A stretch of 5,800 nucleotides of DNA from Hyphomicrobiales bacterium (GTDB lineage: Bacteria > Pseudomonadota > Alphaproteobacteria > Rhizobiales > Beijerinckiaceae). Below the pieces are notes generated by a model. The model saw only the letters and a list, made by a program, of their open reading frames with translations, was not told the DNA's origin and did no database searches. This document shows positions 1 to 5,800 of the stretch, one piece after another. A program made the position numbers and the translations under genes. Numbering within the stretch: position 1 is the stretch's first letter; every line of letters begins with the position of its first letter. The DNA lies in assembly GCA_028290085.1 (NCBI GenBank), contig JAQGKN010000431.1:1-5800 (forward strand), given 5' to 3'.

Positions 1-1126
1 AATCGGCATCGCCCAGCACCACGTCGAGCCATTCGCGCGTCAGCGGCCCTCGCAGGGCAAGCGCCTCGACATAGCGCGTGGCGGGATAATAGAGGCCAGG
101 CTCGATGCGTCCGCGCACCTGATCGGCGTAATCCTGCGGCCGTGTCTGCAGCCACTTGCGATGCAGGGTGGCAGCTTCGACCGACATGACGAGATGCATC
201 AGCGCATTGAGACCCGCCATGTCGGGCGTGCCGGTTTCGGCAAGATGGGCGCCCAGATGCGCAAGCACATATTGCGTCTCGTCCAGCGCCGCGCGCACTT
301 CGTCCGACAACGCTTCGCTGTAGTAGCCCTGCGGCCGCGCGATCTCCAGGCCGCGAATGTCGCCGTTCAACGCTGCCTCGCAGCGGCCCAGAGGTGCGCC
401 CAGCGTCGTCGGGTCGGCGGCATCCGGCCCGGCCAGAATGTCGTGCAGACGCGCGACGTCGCGGGCATGGCGGGCCAGCGGCCCCACGCAATCGAGCGTC
501 GGCGACAGCGGCATGGCGCCGAACAGGCTCACAGCGCCATGGGTGGGCTTGAGGCCGGTGACGCCGCACATGGCGGCGGGATGGCGGATCGAGCCGCCCG
601 TGTCACTGCCCAGCGCCGCCGGCACGCAGGCCGAGGCGACGACGATGCCGGAGCCCGAGGACGAGCCGCCGCAAACATGCGCGGGGTTCCAGGGGTTGAG
701 ACCATGCCCCACGTGCTCGTTGTAGCCGGTGGGGCTCAGCCCGAATTCTGCCATGTGCAACGTGCCGCAATCCAGGGCGACCGCATCATCCAACCGAGTG
801 AGGGCGGTTGCGGTGATCTCGGGCTTGAACCCGCGGCGGATCTTGCTGCCGCAAGCGGCTTCGCGCCCGGCACGGTAGAACAGATCCTTGTGCGCCATCG
901 GCACGCCCGCCAGCGCGCCGAGCGGCTGACCCGCCGCCCGGGCCTTGTCCACCGCACGCGCCGTTTCCAGCGCGCGGTCGGCCTCGATAATGACAACGCC
1001 GTTGAAGCGTCGCCCGCGCGTGTCGAGGCGTGCAAGCACGGTCTGCGTGACGCCTTCCGATGTGGTCTCGCCCTTCGCGATGGCGTCCGCGATGGCGATG
1101 ACGCCCGCTTCGATCAGGTCGCTCAT
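1..1126 (-). CDS. Amidase-signature family hydrolase, C-terminus cut by the window edge
   Basis: This gene encodes an amidase-signature (AS) enzyme, a family that hydrolyses amide or related C-N bonds, usually in the cytoplasm. About 375 residues are visible and the frame is open to the left edge; family members are usually 430-500 residues, so the C-terminal part is missing. The Ser-cisSer-Lys triad is intact: Lys80 in AHKDLF, cis-Ser155 in GGSSSGSG and nucleophile Ser179 in GSDTGGSIRHP. The spacings of 75 and 24 residues equal those of Lys142, Ser217 and Ser241 in FAAH. The segment around 126-148 (EFGLSPTGYN, then NPWNP) is also typical of bacterial AS amidases. The ATG overlaps the stop of the upstream small gene (ATGA) with no strong ribosome site, which suggests translational coupling. 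It is the last visible gene of the transporter operon, so its substrate may be what the transporter imports. The substrate is unknown: an AtzE-like, GatA-like or other amidase cannot be separated here, although GatA is unlikely in this context. Confidence 0.93.
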   Translation of the reverse strand, partial: MSDLIEAGVIAIADAIAKGETTSEGVTQTVLARLDTRGRRFNGVVIIEADRALETARAVDKARAAGQPLGALAGVPMAHKDLFYRAGREAACGSKIRRGFKPEITATALTRLDDAVALDCGTLHMAEFGLSPTGYNEHVGHGLNPWNPAHVCGGSSSGSGIVVASACVPAALGSDTGGSIRHPAAMCGVTGLKPTHGAVSLFGAMPLSPTLDCVGPLARHARDVARLHDILAGPDAADPTTLGAPLGRCEAALNGDIRGLEIARPQGYYSEALSDEVRAALDETQYVLAHLGAHLAETGTPDMAGLNALMHLVMSVEAATLHRKWLQTRPQDYADQVRGRIEPGLYYPATRYVEALALRGPLTREWLDVVLGDAD

Positions 1127-1323
1127 GACGCGGGCTCGTGCTGGGCCTTCAGCGCCGCGAAGCTCAGCAGCGAGGCATCCAGACTCAGCATGTCATCGGC
1201 TGCCGCGCGGATAAGCGTGTTGGTGTCGGTGACGAGCGCGATATGCCGTGCCGTGCGCGCGGCTGTCTGCGGAACGTCGTTCATCTCGCCCGCGACAGTG
1301 GCGAGCGTGTCCTGTTGTGTCAT
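1123..1323 (-). CDS. Small helical protein, probable AtzG/GatC-like partner of the amidase
   Basis: This is a 66-residue acidic-to-neutral protein with no signal peptide and no membrane segment. Residues about 19-45 and 48-61 look helical (AARTARHIALVTDTN, then LSLDASLLSFAALKAQ). It sits directly upstream of the amidase, and its TGA stop shares bases with the amidase ATG. A good ribosome site, GAGGA with a 6-base spacer, precedes its ATG and lies across the livF stop. Small helical proteins encoded next to amidase-signature enzymes, such as AtzG beside AtzE and GatC beside GatA, bind the amidase as a small subunit. The size, fold prediction and position fit that role, but I see no diagnostic motif, so the assignment rests mainly on context. 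It could also be an unrelated small protein. That it is a real gene is well supported by its ribosome site and the coupling on both sides. Confidence 0.72.
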   Translation of the reverse strand: MTQQDTLATVAGEMNDVPQTAARTARHIALVTDTNTLIRAAADDMLSLDASLLSFAALKAQHEPAS

Positions 1324-1329
1324 GACCTG

Positions 1330-1334
1330 TCCTC
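1330..1334 (-). promoter_or_regulatory. Ribosome binding site of the small amidase-linked gene
   Basis: The minus strand reads GAGGA six bases before the ATG at 1323. It overlaps the livF stop codon (1333-1335), so ribosomes finishing livF end exactly on this site. This supports the 1323 start and reinitiation from livF. Confidence 0.6.
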
Positions 1335-2037
1335 AGTGGACGCCGAGATAGCGTTGAAGCGAGCCGGGATCGGCCTGCAGTTCGACAGCGGTGCCGTGGT
1401 GGACGATGCGTCCAGTCTCGATGAGATAGATGCGATCGGCGAGAGCCAACGCGCTGTAGAGATTCTGCTCGACCAGCAGAATGCCGAGCCCTTCCTTGCG
1501 CAGCGACGCGATGACGGTTTCCAGATGGCGCACCATGACGGGAGCGAGCCCCTCGGAGGGCTCGTCCATCAGGATGAGTTCGGGGTCGATCATCAGCGCG
1601 CGGCCGACGGCCAGCATCTGGCGCTCGCCGCCCGAAAGCTGGTTGCCCCGATGCTGACCCCGTTCGGCGAGGCGCGGGAACGTGTCGAGCACGCGCTCCA
1701 CCGTCCAGCCGTGCTTGGCGGAGGCGGGCTTCAGCATGGTCAGATGTTCCATCACGGTCAGCGAGGCAAACAGCCTGCGTCCCTGCGGCACAAGGGCAAT
1801 CTTCTTCCGCGCGATGGCATGCGGTGGCAGGTCGTTCAGGCGCTCGCCCCGGAACGTGATGTCGCCCTGGCGCACGACCGGCTGGCGCAGGTTCATGATC
1901 GAGCGGATGGTCGTGGTCTTGCCCATGCCGTTGCGGCCGAGCAAAGCGACGATCTCGCCGGGCGCGACTTTCAGCGACACGCCCTGCAGCACATGCGCCT
2001 CGCCGTAGAAGGAGTGCAGCTCAGAGACCTCGAGCAT
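1333..2037 (-). CDS. livF: LivF-type ATP-binding protein of a HAAT-family ABC importer
   Basis: This 234-residue cytoplasmic ATPase energises a branched-chain amino acid/amide-type (HAAT) importer, pairing with the LivG-type ATPase encoded just upstream. All nucleotide-binding motifs are present: Walker A GRNGMGKT at 34-41, Q-loop Gln85 in LVPQGRRLF, signature LSGGE at 134-138 and Walker B LILMDEP at 154-160. The H-loop position reads LLVEQN with Gln191 rather than His, as is usual for LivF proteins. The length matches the family. The ATG at 2037 is chosen because AAGGAG lies six bases upstream and homologous proteins begin just before the LHSFYGEAHVL segment. Longer in-frame starts up to 2178 only add residues that overlap livG and look non-native. 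The start lies inside the livG 3' end (17-base overlap). The transported solute is not determined by this subunit. Confidence 0.96.
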   Translation of the reverse strand: MLEVSELHSFYGEAHVLQGVSLKVAPGEIVALLGRNGMGKTTTIRSIMNLRQPVVRQGDITFRGERLNDLPPHAIARKKIALVPQGRRLFASLTVMEHLTMLKPASAKHGWTVERVLDTFPRLAERGQHRGNQLSGGERQMLAVGRALMIDPELILMDEPSEGLAPVMVRHLETVIASLRKEGLGILLVEQNLYSALALADRIYLIETGRIVHHGTAVELQADPGSLQRYLGVH

Positions 2038-2827
2038 CGGTATCTCCTTCGAGAGTTTCTGCAGCGACGACATGCGGCTTGCCGAGATAGACCTCCTGCA
2101 CGAGCGCGTTCGTGCGGATGCTTGTGGGATCGTCCTCGACGATGATGCGCCCGTTCTGCATGACGGTGACGTAATCAACCAGCGCCAGCGCGAGGTCCAT
2201 GTCGTGCTCGATCAGCACGACGGTGAGATCGCGCGGCAGGTTGCGAATGATGTCGGCGAGGAAGCTGCGCTCGGCGGGCGACAGGCCGGCAGCGGGCTCG
2301 TCCAGCAGCAACAGGCGTGGCGTGCCCGCCAGCGCCATGGCGACTTCGAGCTGACGCTGCTCGCCATAGGACATTTCCTTGACGATCACGTCTTCACGCC
2401 CGGTCAGCCGCGAGGCTGCGAGCGAGTCATGCACGCGACCGTCCTGCTCGGATGTGAGCTTGTCGCTGCCGAACAGCGAGAATTTGGAGGCGGACAGACC
2501 GCGTGCGGCCAACCGCATGTTTTCGATGACGCTCATCTGGCCGAAGAGATTGGTGATCTGGAAGGTACGCGCGACGCCCAGATAGGCGCGTGCCTGCGGC
2601 GACATTTTCGTCATGTCGACGCAGTCGAACAAAATGCGACCCGAGGTCGGCGGCACGCTGCCGTTGATCGCGTTGAACAGGGTGGTCTTGCCCGCGCCAT
2701 TGGGGCCGAGCACGGCGCGGCGCTCGCCCGCTTTCAGCGACATCGAAACCGAGTTCACGGCCTTGAGTGCGCCAAACTGCACGGTCACGTCGGTCAATGT
2801 GAGAATGGGTTCGGACACGGGCGCCAT
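2021..2827 (-). CDS. livG: LivG-type ATP-binding protein of a HAAT-family ABC importer
   Basis: This 268-residue ATPase is the second energising subunit of the importer, working in the cytoplasm with LivF. Visible motifs are Walker A GPNGAGKT at 41-48, Q-loop Gln90 in ARTFQ, the signature variant SYGEQ at 153-157, Walker B LLLLDEP at 172-178 and H-loop His208 in LIEHDM. ARTFQITNLF and the YLGK near residue 250 are typical of LivG. After YLGK the protein carries a tail of about 18 residues, the end of which is encoded in the overlap with livF. The ATG at 2827 gives the expected N-terminus (ILTLTDVTVQFG) but has only a weak ribosome site (TAGAAA); a GTG three codons downstream is a possible alternative. 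It lies 14 bases after a GC-rich hairpin, so its translation or mRNA level may be lower than that of the binding protein upstream. Confidence 0.96.
   Translation of the reverse strand: MAPVSEPILTLTDVTVQFGALKAVNSVSMSLKAGERRAVLGPNGAGKTTLFNAINGSVPPTSGRILFDCVDMTKMSPQARAYLGVARTFQITNLFGQMSVIENMRLAARGLSASKFSLFGSDKLTSEQDGRVHDSLAASRLTGREDVIVKEMSYGEQRQLEVAMALAGTPRLLLLDEPAAGLSPAERSFLADIIRNLPRDLTVVLIEHDMDLALALVDYVTVMQNGRIIVEDDPTSIRTNALVQEVYLGKPHVVAAETLEGDTDARGL
2044..2049 (-). promoter_or_regulatory. Strong Shine-Dalgarno that fixes the livF start
   Basis: The minus strand reads AAGGAG followed by a six-base spacer and the ATG at 2037. It lies within the last codons of livG. It is the best ribosome site in the window and rules in favour of 2037 over the more distant in-frame ATGs at 2073 and 2178. 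Confidence 0.75.
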
Positions 2828-2841
2828 TTTCTAGAGAGTGG

Positions 2842-2868
2842 CGGCCCGCCGCATTAAACGGCGGACCG
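2842..2868 (-). promoter_or_regulatory. Intercistronic GC-rich hairpin between binding-protein gene and livG
   Basis: Read on the transcribed strand, CGGTCCGCCG pairs with CGGCGGGCCG across the 7-base loop TTTAATG. This gives a 10-base-pair stem with a single G-U wobble. It occupies the middle of the 56-base gap after the binding-protein stop (2884) and ends 14 bases before the livG ATG. No U-run follows, so it is not a classical intrinsic terminator. Hairpins at this point in binding-protein-dependent transporter operons are known (malE-malF is the classic case) to stabilise the upstream message and let the binding protein be made in excess. That role here is inferred. Confidence 0.6.
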
Positions 2869-2883
2869 TTGTTACGACAGGGA

Positions 2884-4146
2884 TCAGGCCTTGATGCCCT
2901 GGAAGGTGCGCGAATAGGGCGGCTGCTTCAGGTAGGTTTCCGGATCGTACTTCCAGAACTGCGAGACCTGCGGATAGGTCTGGAAAGGCACGTTCCAGAG
3001 CTTGCCGTCCGTGCGTTTCTCGACGCGGCGAATGGCGAGATCGTAGATCGGGTTGCCATAGGAATCGAGCTTCACGGTCTTGCCCAGCGGCGAGTCCTTC
3101 AGTTCGGTCGCGAGCACAGTCTTCAGGAAGAGATCGCGATCCTCGACATTGCCCTTGATGGTCTTCAGCGCTTCGGCGACCCACATGGCGCCCGAATAAT
3201 GCGAGAAGCCGTAGATCGACGGCAGCTTCTGGTAGCGCTTCTGGTAATCCTCGACGAACTTCACCGTCGCAGGCTCTTTCGAACCTTCGGCGAAATGCGC
3301 GCAGGAAACGATGCCTTCGGCTTCGTCGTTCATCGTGCGGATGACCGACTGGTCGGTCGCGTTCATCGCGCCCATCAGCGGGATACGACCCTTCAGGCCG
3401 AAGCTCGCATATTGCTGGATGAAGCGCGTGGCGTCGGCGCCCGTTTCCATCGCGAACACAGCATCGACGCCGAGATTGGCAAGCTGGCCGAGATAGGGGC
3501 TGAAATCGGCCGTGTTCAGCGGATGCCAGAACTGCTGCGTGATCTTGCCGCCGAGTTCGGTGAACATCTGGGCGAAGCCGCCGCATTGTTCATGGCCGAA
3601 CGTGTAGTCCTGCGAGATCGTCGCGACTTTGCGATAGCCCTGCTTGAACGCCCAATCGGCGAGGGGGCGTGCGGTCTGGCTGGCCGTGTAACCCGCCACG
3701 CGAATGACGTTGGGAATGCGCGTGCGCTGGGTCAGATCGTCGGCGGCGATGACGGGAATGAAATAGGGCGTGCCGGTGCCCTTCACGTAATTGGCAACAG
3801 CCAGACCCGTGTTGGCGAGAATATTGCCGAACAGGAAATCGACATTGCCCTGCTCGACGAAACGGCGGGCCTTCTGGAGCGCGGTGTCGGGATTGGACGC
3901 GTCATCTTCGATGACGATCTCCACCTTGCGTCCCGCAACTTCCTTGTTGACCTGCTCCCAATACAATTCGAAGCCTTCGACCAACTTGCGCCCGCCCGCC
4001 GCGATGACGCCAGTGAGGGGAGCCAGCAAGCCGATCTTGATCGGACGTGCCGTCTGCGCGCGCAGAATTGCGGGCATGGAAACCATGCCGGCTGCAAAGG
4101 CCGTGGTGGATTTCAGAAACGTGCGCCTGTCGGTCGTGATGCTCAT
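2884..4146 (-). CDS. Periplasmic solute-binding protein of a HAAT-family importer (Peripla_BP_6 type)
   Basis: This 420-residue protein captures the solute in the periplasm and delivers it to the LivH/LivM channel. The N-terminus has a twin-arginine-like leader, DRRTFLKS at 6-13, then a weakly hydrophobic stretch and PAILRAQ at 25-31, with probable cleavage near residue 30. The mature protein begins PIKIGLLAPLTG, the standard first strand of LivJ/LivK-like type I periplasmic binding proteins. Later landmarks are KVEIVIEDDASNP (74-86), the hinge-region strand KVATISQDYTFG (173-184), GVDAVFAMETGADA (226-239) and YGFSHYSGAMWVAEAL (312-327). It is longer than classical LivJ, as are many amide, urea and aromatic-acid binding relatives. 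The ATG has GGAGAGG close upstream. The gene sits between livM and livG with 25 bases to livM. The ligand cannot be named from sequence; the co-encoded amidase points to an amide or amino-acid derivative. Confidence 0.94.
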   Translation of the reverse strand: MSITTDRRTFLKSTTAFAAGMVSMPAILRAQTARPIKIGLLAPLTGVIAAGGRKLVEGFELYWEQVNKEVAGRKVEIVIEDDASNPDTALQKARRFVEQGNVDFLFGNILANTGLAVANYVKGTGTPYFIPVIAADDLTQRTRIPNVIRVAGYTASQTARPLADWAFKQGYRKVATISQDYTFGHEQCGGFAQMFTELGGKITQQFWHPLNTADFSPYLGQLANLGVDAVFAMETGADATRFIQQYASFGLKGRIPLMGAMNATDQSVIRTMNDEAEGIVSCAHFAEGSKEPATVKFVEDYQKRYQKLPSIYGFSHYSGAMWVAEALKTIKGNVEDRDLFLKTVLATELKDSPLGKTVKLDSYGNPIYDLAIRRVEKRTDGKLWNVPFQTYPQVSQFWKYDPETYLKQPPYSRTFQGIKA

Positions 4147-4171
4147 GTGCCCTCTCCGTGATGTTCCGGTG

Positions 4172-5122
4172 TCATGCTTTGGTTTTCGGCTCGGCGCGCC
4201 CTGCCATCAGGAGCCGCGCCTTTCCGATCACGCCTTCGGGGGCGAAGATCATGATTGCAATGAAGGTGAGCCCGAGCACCATCAGCCAGCGCTCGGTGAC
4301 TTTGCTGACGGCCTGCTCGAGCGCGATGATGAGAAACGAGCCGACAAACGCGCCAAACAGCGTGCCGATGCCGCCGACAATGGCCATCAGCAGACCCGAG
4401 ACCGATTGCGAGAGCTGCACGGTCGAGGGGCTGACGAAATCGTTGAACACCGCATAGAGCGCGCCCGCGATCCCTGCGAAAAAGCCCGACGCCGTGAAGG
4501 CGATGGTGAGATGCAGCGACACATTATAGCCGAGGCTCGCCATGCGGCTTTCGCCATCCCGGATGCCGCGCATCGTCAAGCCAAACGGTGAGCGCACGAA
4601 GCGCCACATTACGAAGGTGACGAGCGCGACCACGACCGCCACGCCCGAATAAAGCTGACGAGGGCTCATGCCGAGCGCGGCGCGCAGCTGGCCGCGCTCG
4701 CCGTTTTCGCCACCGGTCACTTCCGTCCAGCGCAGGCACACGCCCCAGACGATGAGGCCGAGTGCCAGCGTCAGCAGAAGGAAATAGACGCCTGACGTGC
4801 GCACGGCGAGCAGGCCGAAGACGGAGGCGAGCAGCGTCGCTGCGATCACGCCGAGCAGCATGGCAGCGGGCAGGGGAAGCCCGTAGACCGAGGCCGTATA
4901 GAGCACGACGTAAGTGGACGTGCCGAAGATCGCGCCATGGCAGAGCGGCGTGCGTCCGGTGAAGCCTGCGAGAACATCGACCGACATGGCGAGCACGGAG
5001 AAGATGAGGATCTGCGTTGCTACACTCACATAATAGGTCGGCAAAACCAGTGGCAGCAGCGCGAGCCCGAGAACCGCAAGGGCCGCGAAGGCACGCAACG
5101 GAGAGGTGAGCAGCTTGCTCAT
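4172..5122 (-). CDS. livM: LivM-type inner-membrane permease of a HAAT-family importer
   Basis: This 316-residue integral membrane protein forms half of the translocation channel with LivH. Hydrophobic segments lie at roughly 11-30, 34-54, 84-107, 110-130, 157-176, 203-227, 240-268 and 280-297. The cytoplasmic coupling region reads RGIRDGESRMASLGYN (185-200), the LivM/LivH version of the loop that contacts the ATPases. It is followed by the usual FFAGIAGALYA and GGIGTLFGAFVG. TGGENG at 136-141 corresponds to the TGG(S/D)(D/N)G element of LivM. The start is taken as the ATG at 5122, which overlaps the livH stop by one base (TGATG) and has AAAGGTG upstream. A GTG codon directly before it is possible and would add one residue. 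The N-terminal motif reads GFTGRTPLCHGAIFG, where most relatives have GxxGQxSxGHAxFxG; this may be a subfamily trait. Confidence 0.95.
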   Translation of the reverse strand: MSKLLTSPLRAFAALAVLGLALLPLVLPTYYVSVATQILIFSVLAMSVDVLAGFTGRTPLCHGAIFGTSTYVVLYTASVYGLPLPAAMLLGVIAATLLASVFGLLAVRTSGVYFLLLTLALGLIVWGVCLRWTEVTGGENGERGQLRAALGMSPRQLYSGVAVVVALVTFVMWRFVRSPFGLTMRGIRDGESRMASLGYNVSLHLTIAFTASGFFAGIAGALYAVFNDFVSPSTVQLSQSVSGLLMAIVGGIGTLFGAFVGSFLIIALEQAVSKVTERWLMVLGLTFIAIMIFAPEGVIGKARLLMAGRAEPKTKA

Positions 5123-5800
5123 CACGTCACCTTTCCAAACAGGCCGAGCGGGCGGAAGGCGAGAAGAATGGCCATGGGTCCGAAGATCACGAAATAGGCC
5201 AGCTGTGGAAACCAGACCTGCCCGAACGTATTCAGCAGGCCGATCAGCAGCGAGCCGATCGCCGCGCCGACCAGACTGCCGCGCCCGCCGATGATGACGA
5301 CCGCGAGGCTGAAGACGAGGATCTCGGCATCGGCGCTCGGATAAAGCGCCAGAAAAGTGCCGCCGAGCAATCCGCCGAGACCAGCCAGCGCCGAGCCGAG
5401 CATGAAGGTGATGAGAAAAACGCGGTGGATATCAACGCCGCAGGCCTCGACCATTTCTACGTCGTCAACACCCGCGCGAATGAGCGCGCCGAGCCGCGTC
5501 TTGTTGATGAGCAGCCAGAGCGCGATGAAAACGAGAATGCCGACGACAAGCACGAAGACGCGAAACTTCGGATAGAACAGCGAGCCGATCACCACCGCGC
5601 CTTGCAGCCATTCCGGCGTCGCGACCGTGAATGTGTCGCCGCCCCAGATGACGAGCGCGAGATCGTTGAGCACGAAAGCCACGCCGAGCGTGAGCATCAC
5701 CTGCCGCAGCTCGAAGCCGCGCACGAAACGCAAGAGTCCCTGGTCGAGAGCCAGGCCCATCACCGCGACGCTCAGCATCGAGCCGATGCCGCCAAGCACG
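5122..5800 (-). CDS. livH: LivH-type inner-membrane permease, N-terminus cut by the window edge
   Basis: This is the C-terminal ~225 residues of a permease that forms the channel with LivM; family members are about 285-300 residues, so some 60-75 N-terminal residues lie beyond the right edge. The frame is open to the edge, and the GTG at 5799 is an internal valine codon, not the start. Family landmarks are LRQVMLTLGVAFVLNDLAL (31-49), the ATPase-coupling loop LGALIRAGVDDVEMVEACGV (103-122), the following TFMLGSALAGLGGLLGG and the VVIIGGRGSLVGAAIGSLLIG block (167-187). The C-terminus AFRPLGLFGK matches the LivH ending. Its stop codon overlaps the livM ATG. As the first visible gene, it or something further right should be preceded by the operon promoter. 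No promoter is visible within the window. Confidence 0.94.
   Translation of the reverse strand, partial: VLGGIGSMLSVAVMGLALDQGLLRFVRGFELRQVMLTLGVAFVLNDLALVIWGGDTFTVATPEWLQGAVVIGSLFYPKFRVFVLVVGILVFIALWLLINKTRLGALIRAGVDDVEMVEACGVDIHRVFLITFMLGSALAGLGGLLGGTFLALYPSADAEILVFSLAVVIIGGRGSLVGAAIGSLLIGLLNTFGQVWFPQLAYFVIFGPMAILLAFRPLGLFGKVT

Noticed and set aside
161..1351. Long plus-strand open frame (396 codons) opposite the amidase and the small gene
   Set aside because: Its codons lie in exact register with the amidase codons on the minus strand. Such antisense frames stay open when TTA, CTA and TCA codons are rare, as here. The product is Arg/His/Ala-rich and resembles no family, and the amidase on the other strand has a full catalytic triad.
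2038..2178. N-terminal extension of LivF to an upstream ATG at 2178 or 2073
   Set aside because: The added residues are Ser/Arg-rich, read from livG in another frame, and are absent from LivF proteins. The strong AAGGAG six bases before 2037 identifies the real start.
1138..2857. Two further plus-strand open frames (1138-2145 and 2072-2857) opposite livF and livG
   Set aside because: Both are in register with the minus-strand ATPase codons and have no family resemblance. The ATPases opposite carry every expected motif.
2842..2868. Intrinsic terminator ending a separate upstream transcript
   Set aside because: No U-run follows the stem and livG begins 14 bases later. The ATPase genes are needed by the same transporter, so full termination here is unlikely.
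2831..3586. 251-codon minus-strand frame within the binding-protein gene
   Set aside because: It is a shifted-frame shadow of the binding-protein gene, Arg-rich and without domain features. The correct frame runs unbroken through the region.
2869..4161. 430-codon plus-strand open frame spanning almost exactly the binding-protein gene
   Set aside because: It is in-register antisense to the binding-protein codons, with low-complexity charged composition and no recognisable domain. The near-identical limits are a by-product of the sense gene lacking reverse-stop codons.
1333..5800. Assignment as the urea transporter UrtABCDE
   Set aside because: Urt operons usually have the binding-protein gene first and lie beside urease genes. 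Here the binding-protein gene is in the middle, an amidase follows, and I see no urea-specific feature in the binding protein.

Overview
The window is a stretch of high-GC bacterial DNA, roughly 60-65% G+C by eye. All convincing genes lie on the minus strand, so transcription runs from the right end to the left end. The gene families, the high GC and the twin-arginine-like leader on the binding protein suggest a proteobacterium. Alphaproteobacteria such as Hyphomicrobiales, which carry many branched-chain-amino-acid-type (HAAT) transporters, are the best guess, with Betaproteobacteria as the alternative. No rRNA or other taxonomic marker is present, so this placement is tentative.

In transcription order the layout is: a LivH-type permease (5800-5122, cut by the right edge), a LivM-type permease (5122-4172), a periplasmic solute-binding protein (4146-2884), a LivG-type ATPase (2827-2021), a LivF-type ATPase (2037-1333), a 66-residue helical protein (1323-1123) and an amidase-signature hydrolase (1126-1, cut by the left edge). 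Junctions are tight. livH/livM overlap by 1 base, livG/livF overlap by 17 bases, livF and the small gene are 9 bases apart, and the small gene overlaps the amidase start in an ATGA arrangement. The only sizeable gap, 56 bases between the binding-protein gene and livG, holds a GC-rich hairpin with no U-tract. This looks like one polycistronic unit whose promoter lies beyond the right edge. No promoter, terminator, RNA gene, mobile element or CRISPR array was found inside the window.

The genes make a coherent import-and-hydrolyse module. The binding protein captures a solute in the periplasm, LivH and LivM form the membrane channel, and LivG and LivF supply ATP hydrolysis. The amidase, probably with its small partner, may then cleave a C-N bond in the imported compound. 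The substrate is not readable from the sequence; an amide, ureide or amino-acid derivative is the natural hypothesis. There is no intergenic stretch longer than 56 bases. The long open frames on the plus strand are in-register antisense shadows of these genes. Nothing here demands a wholly new system. The points most worth checking are the amidase/small-protein pair tied to the transporter, the hairpin between the binding-protein and ATPase genes, and the placement of the binding-protein gene in the middle of the operon.
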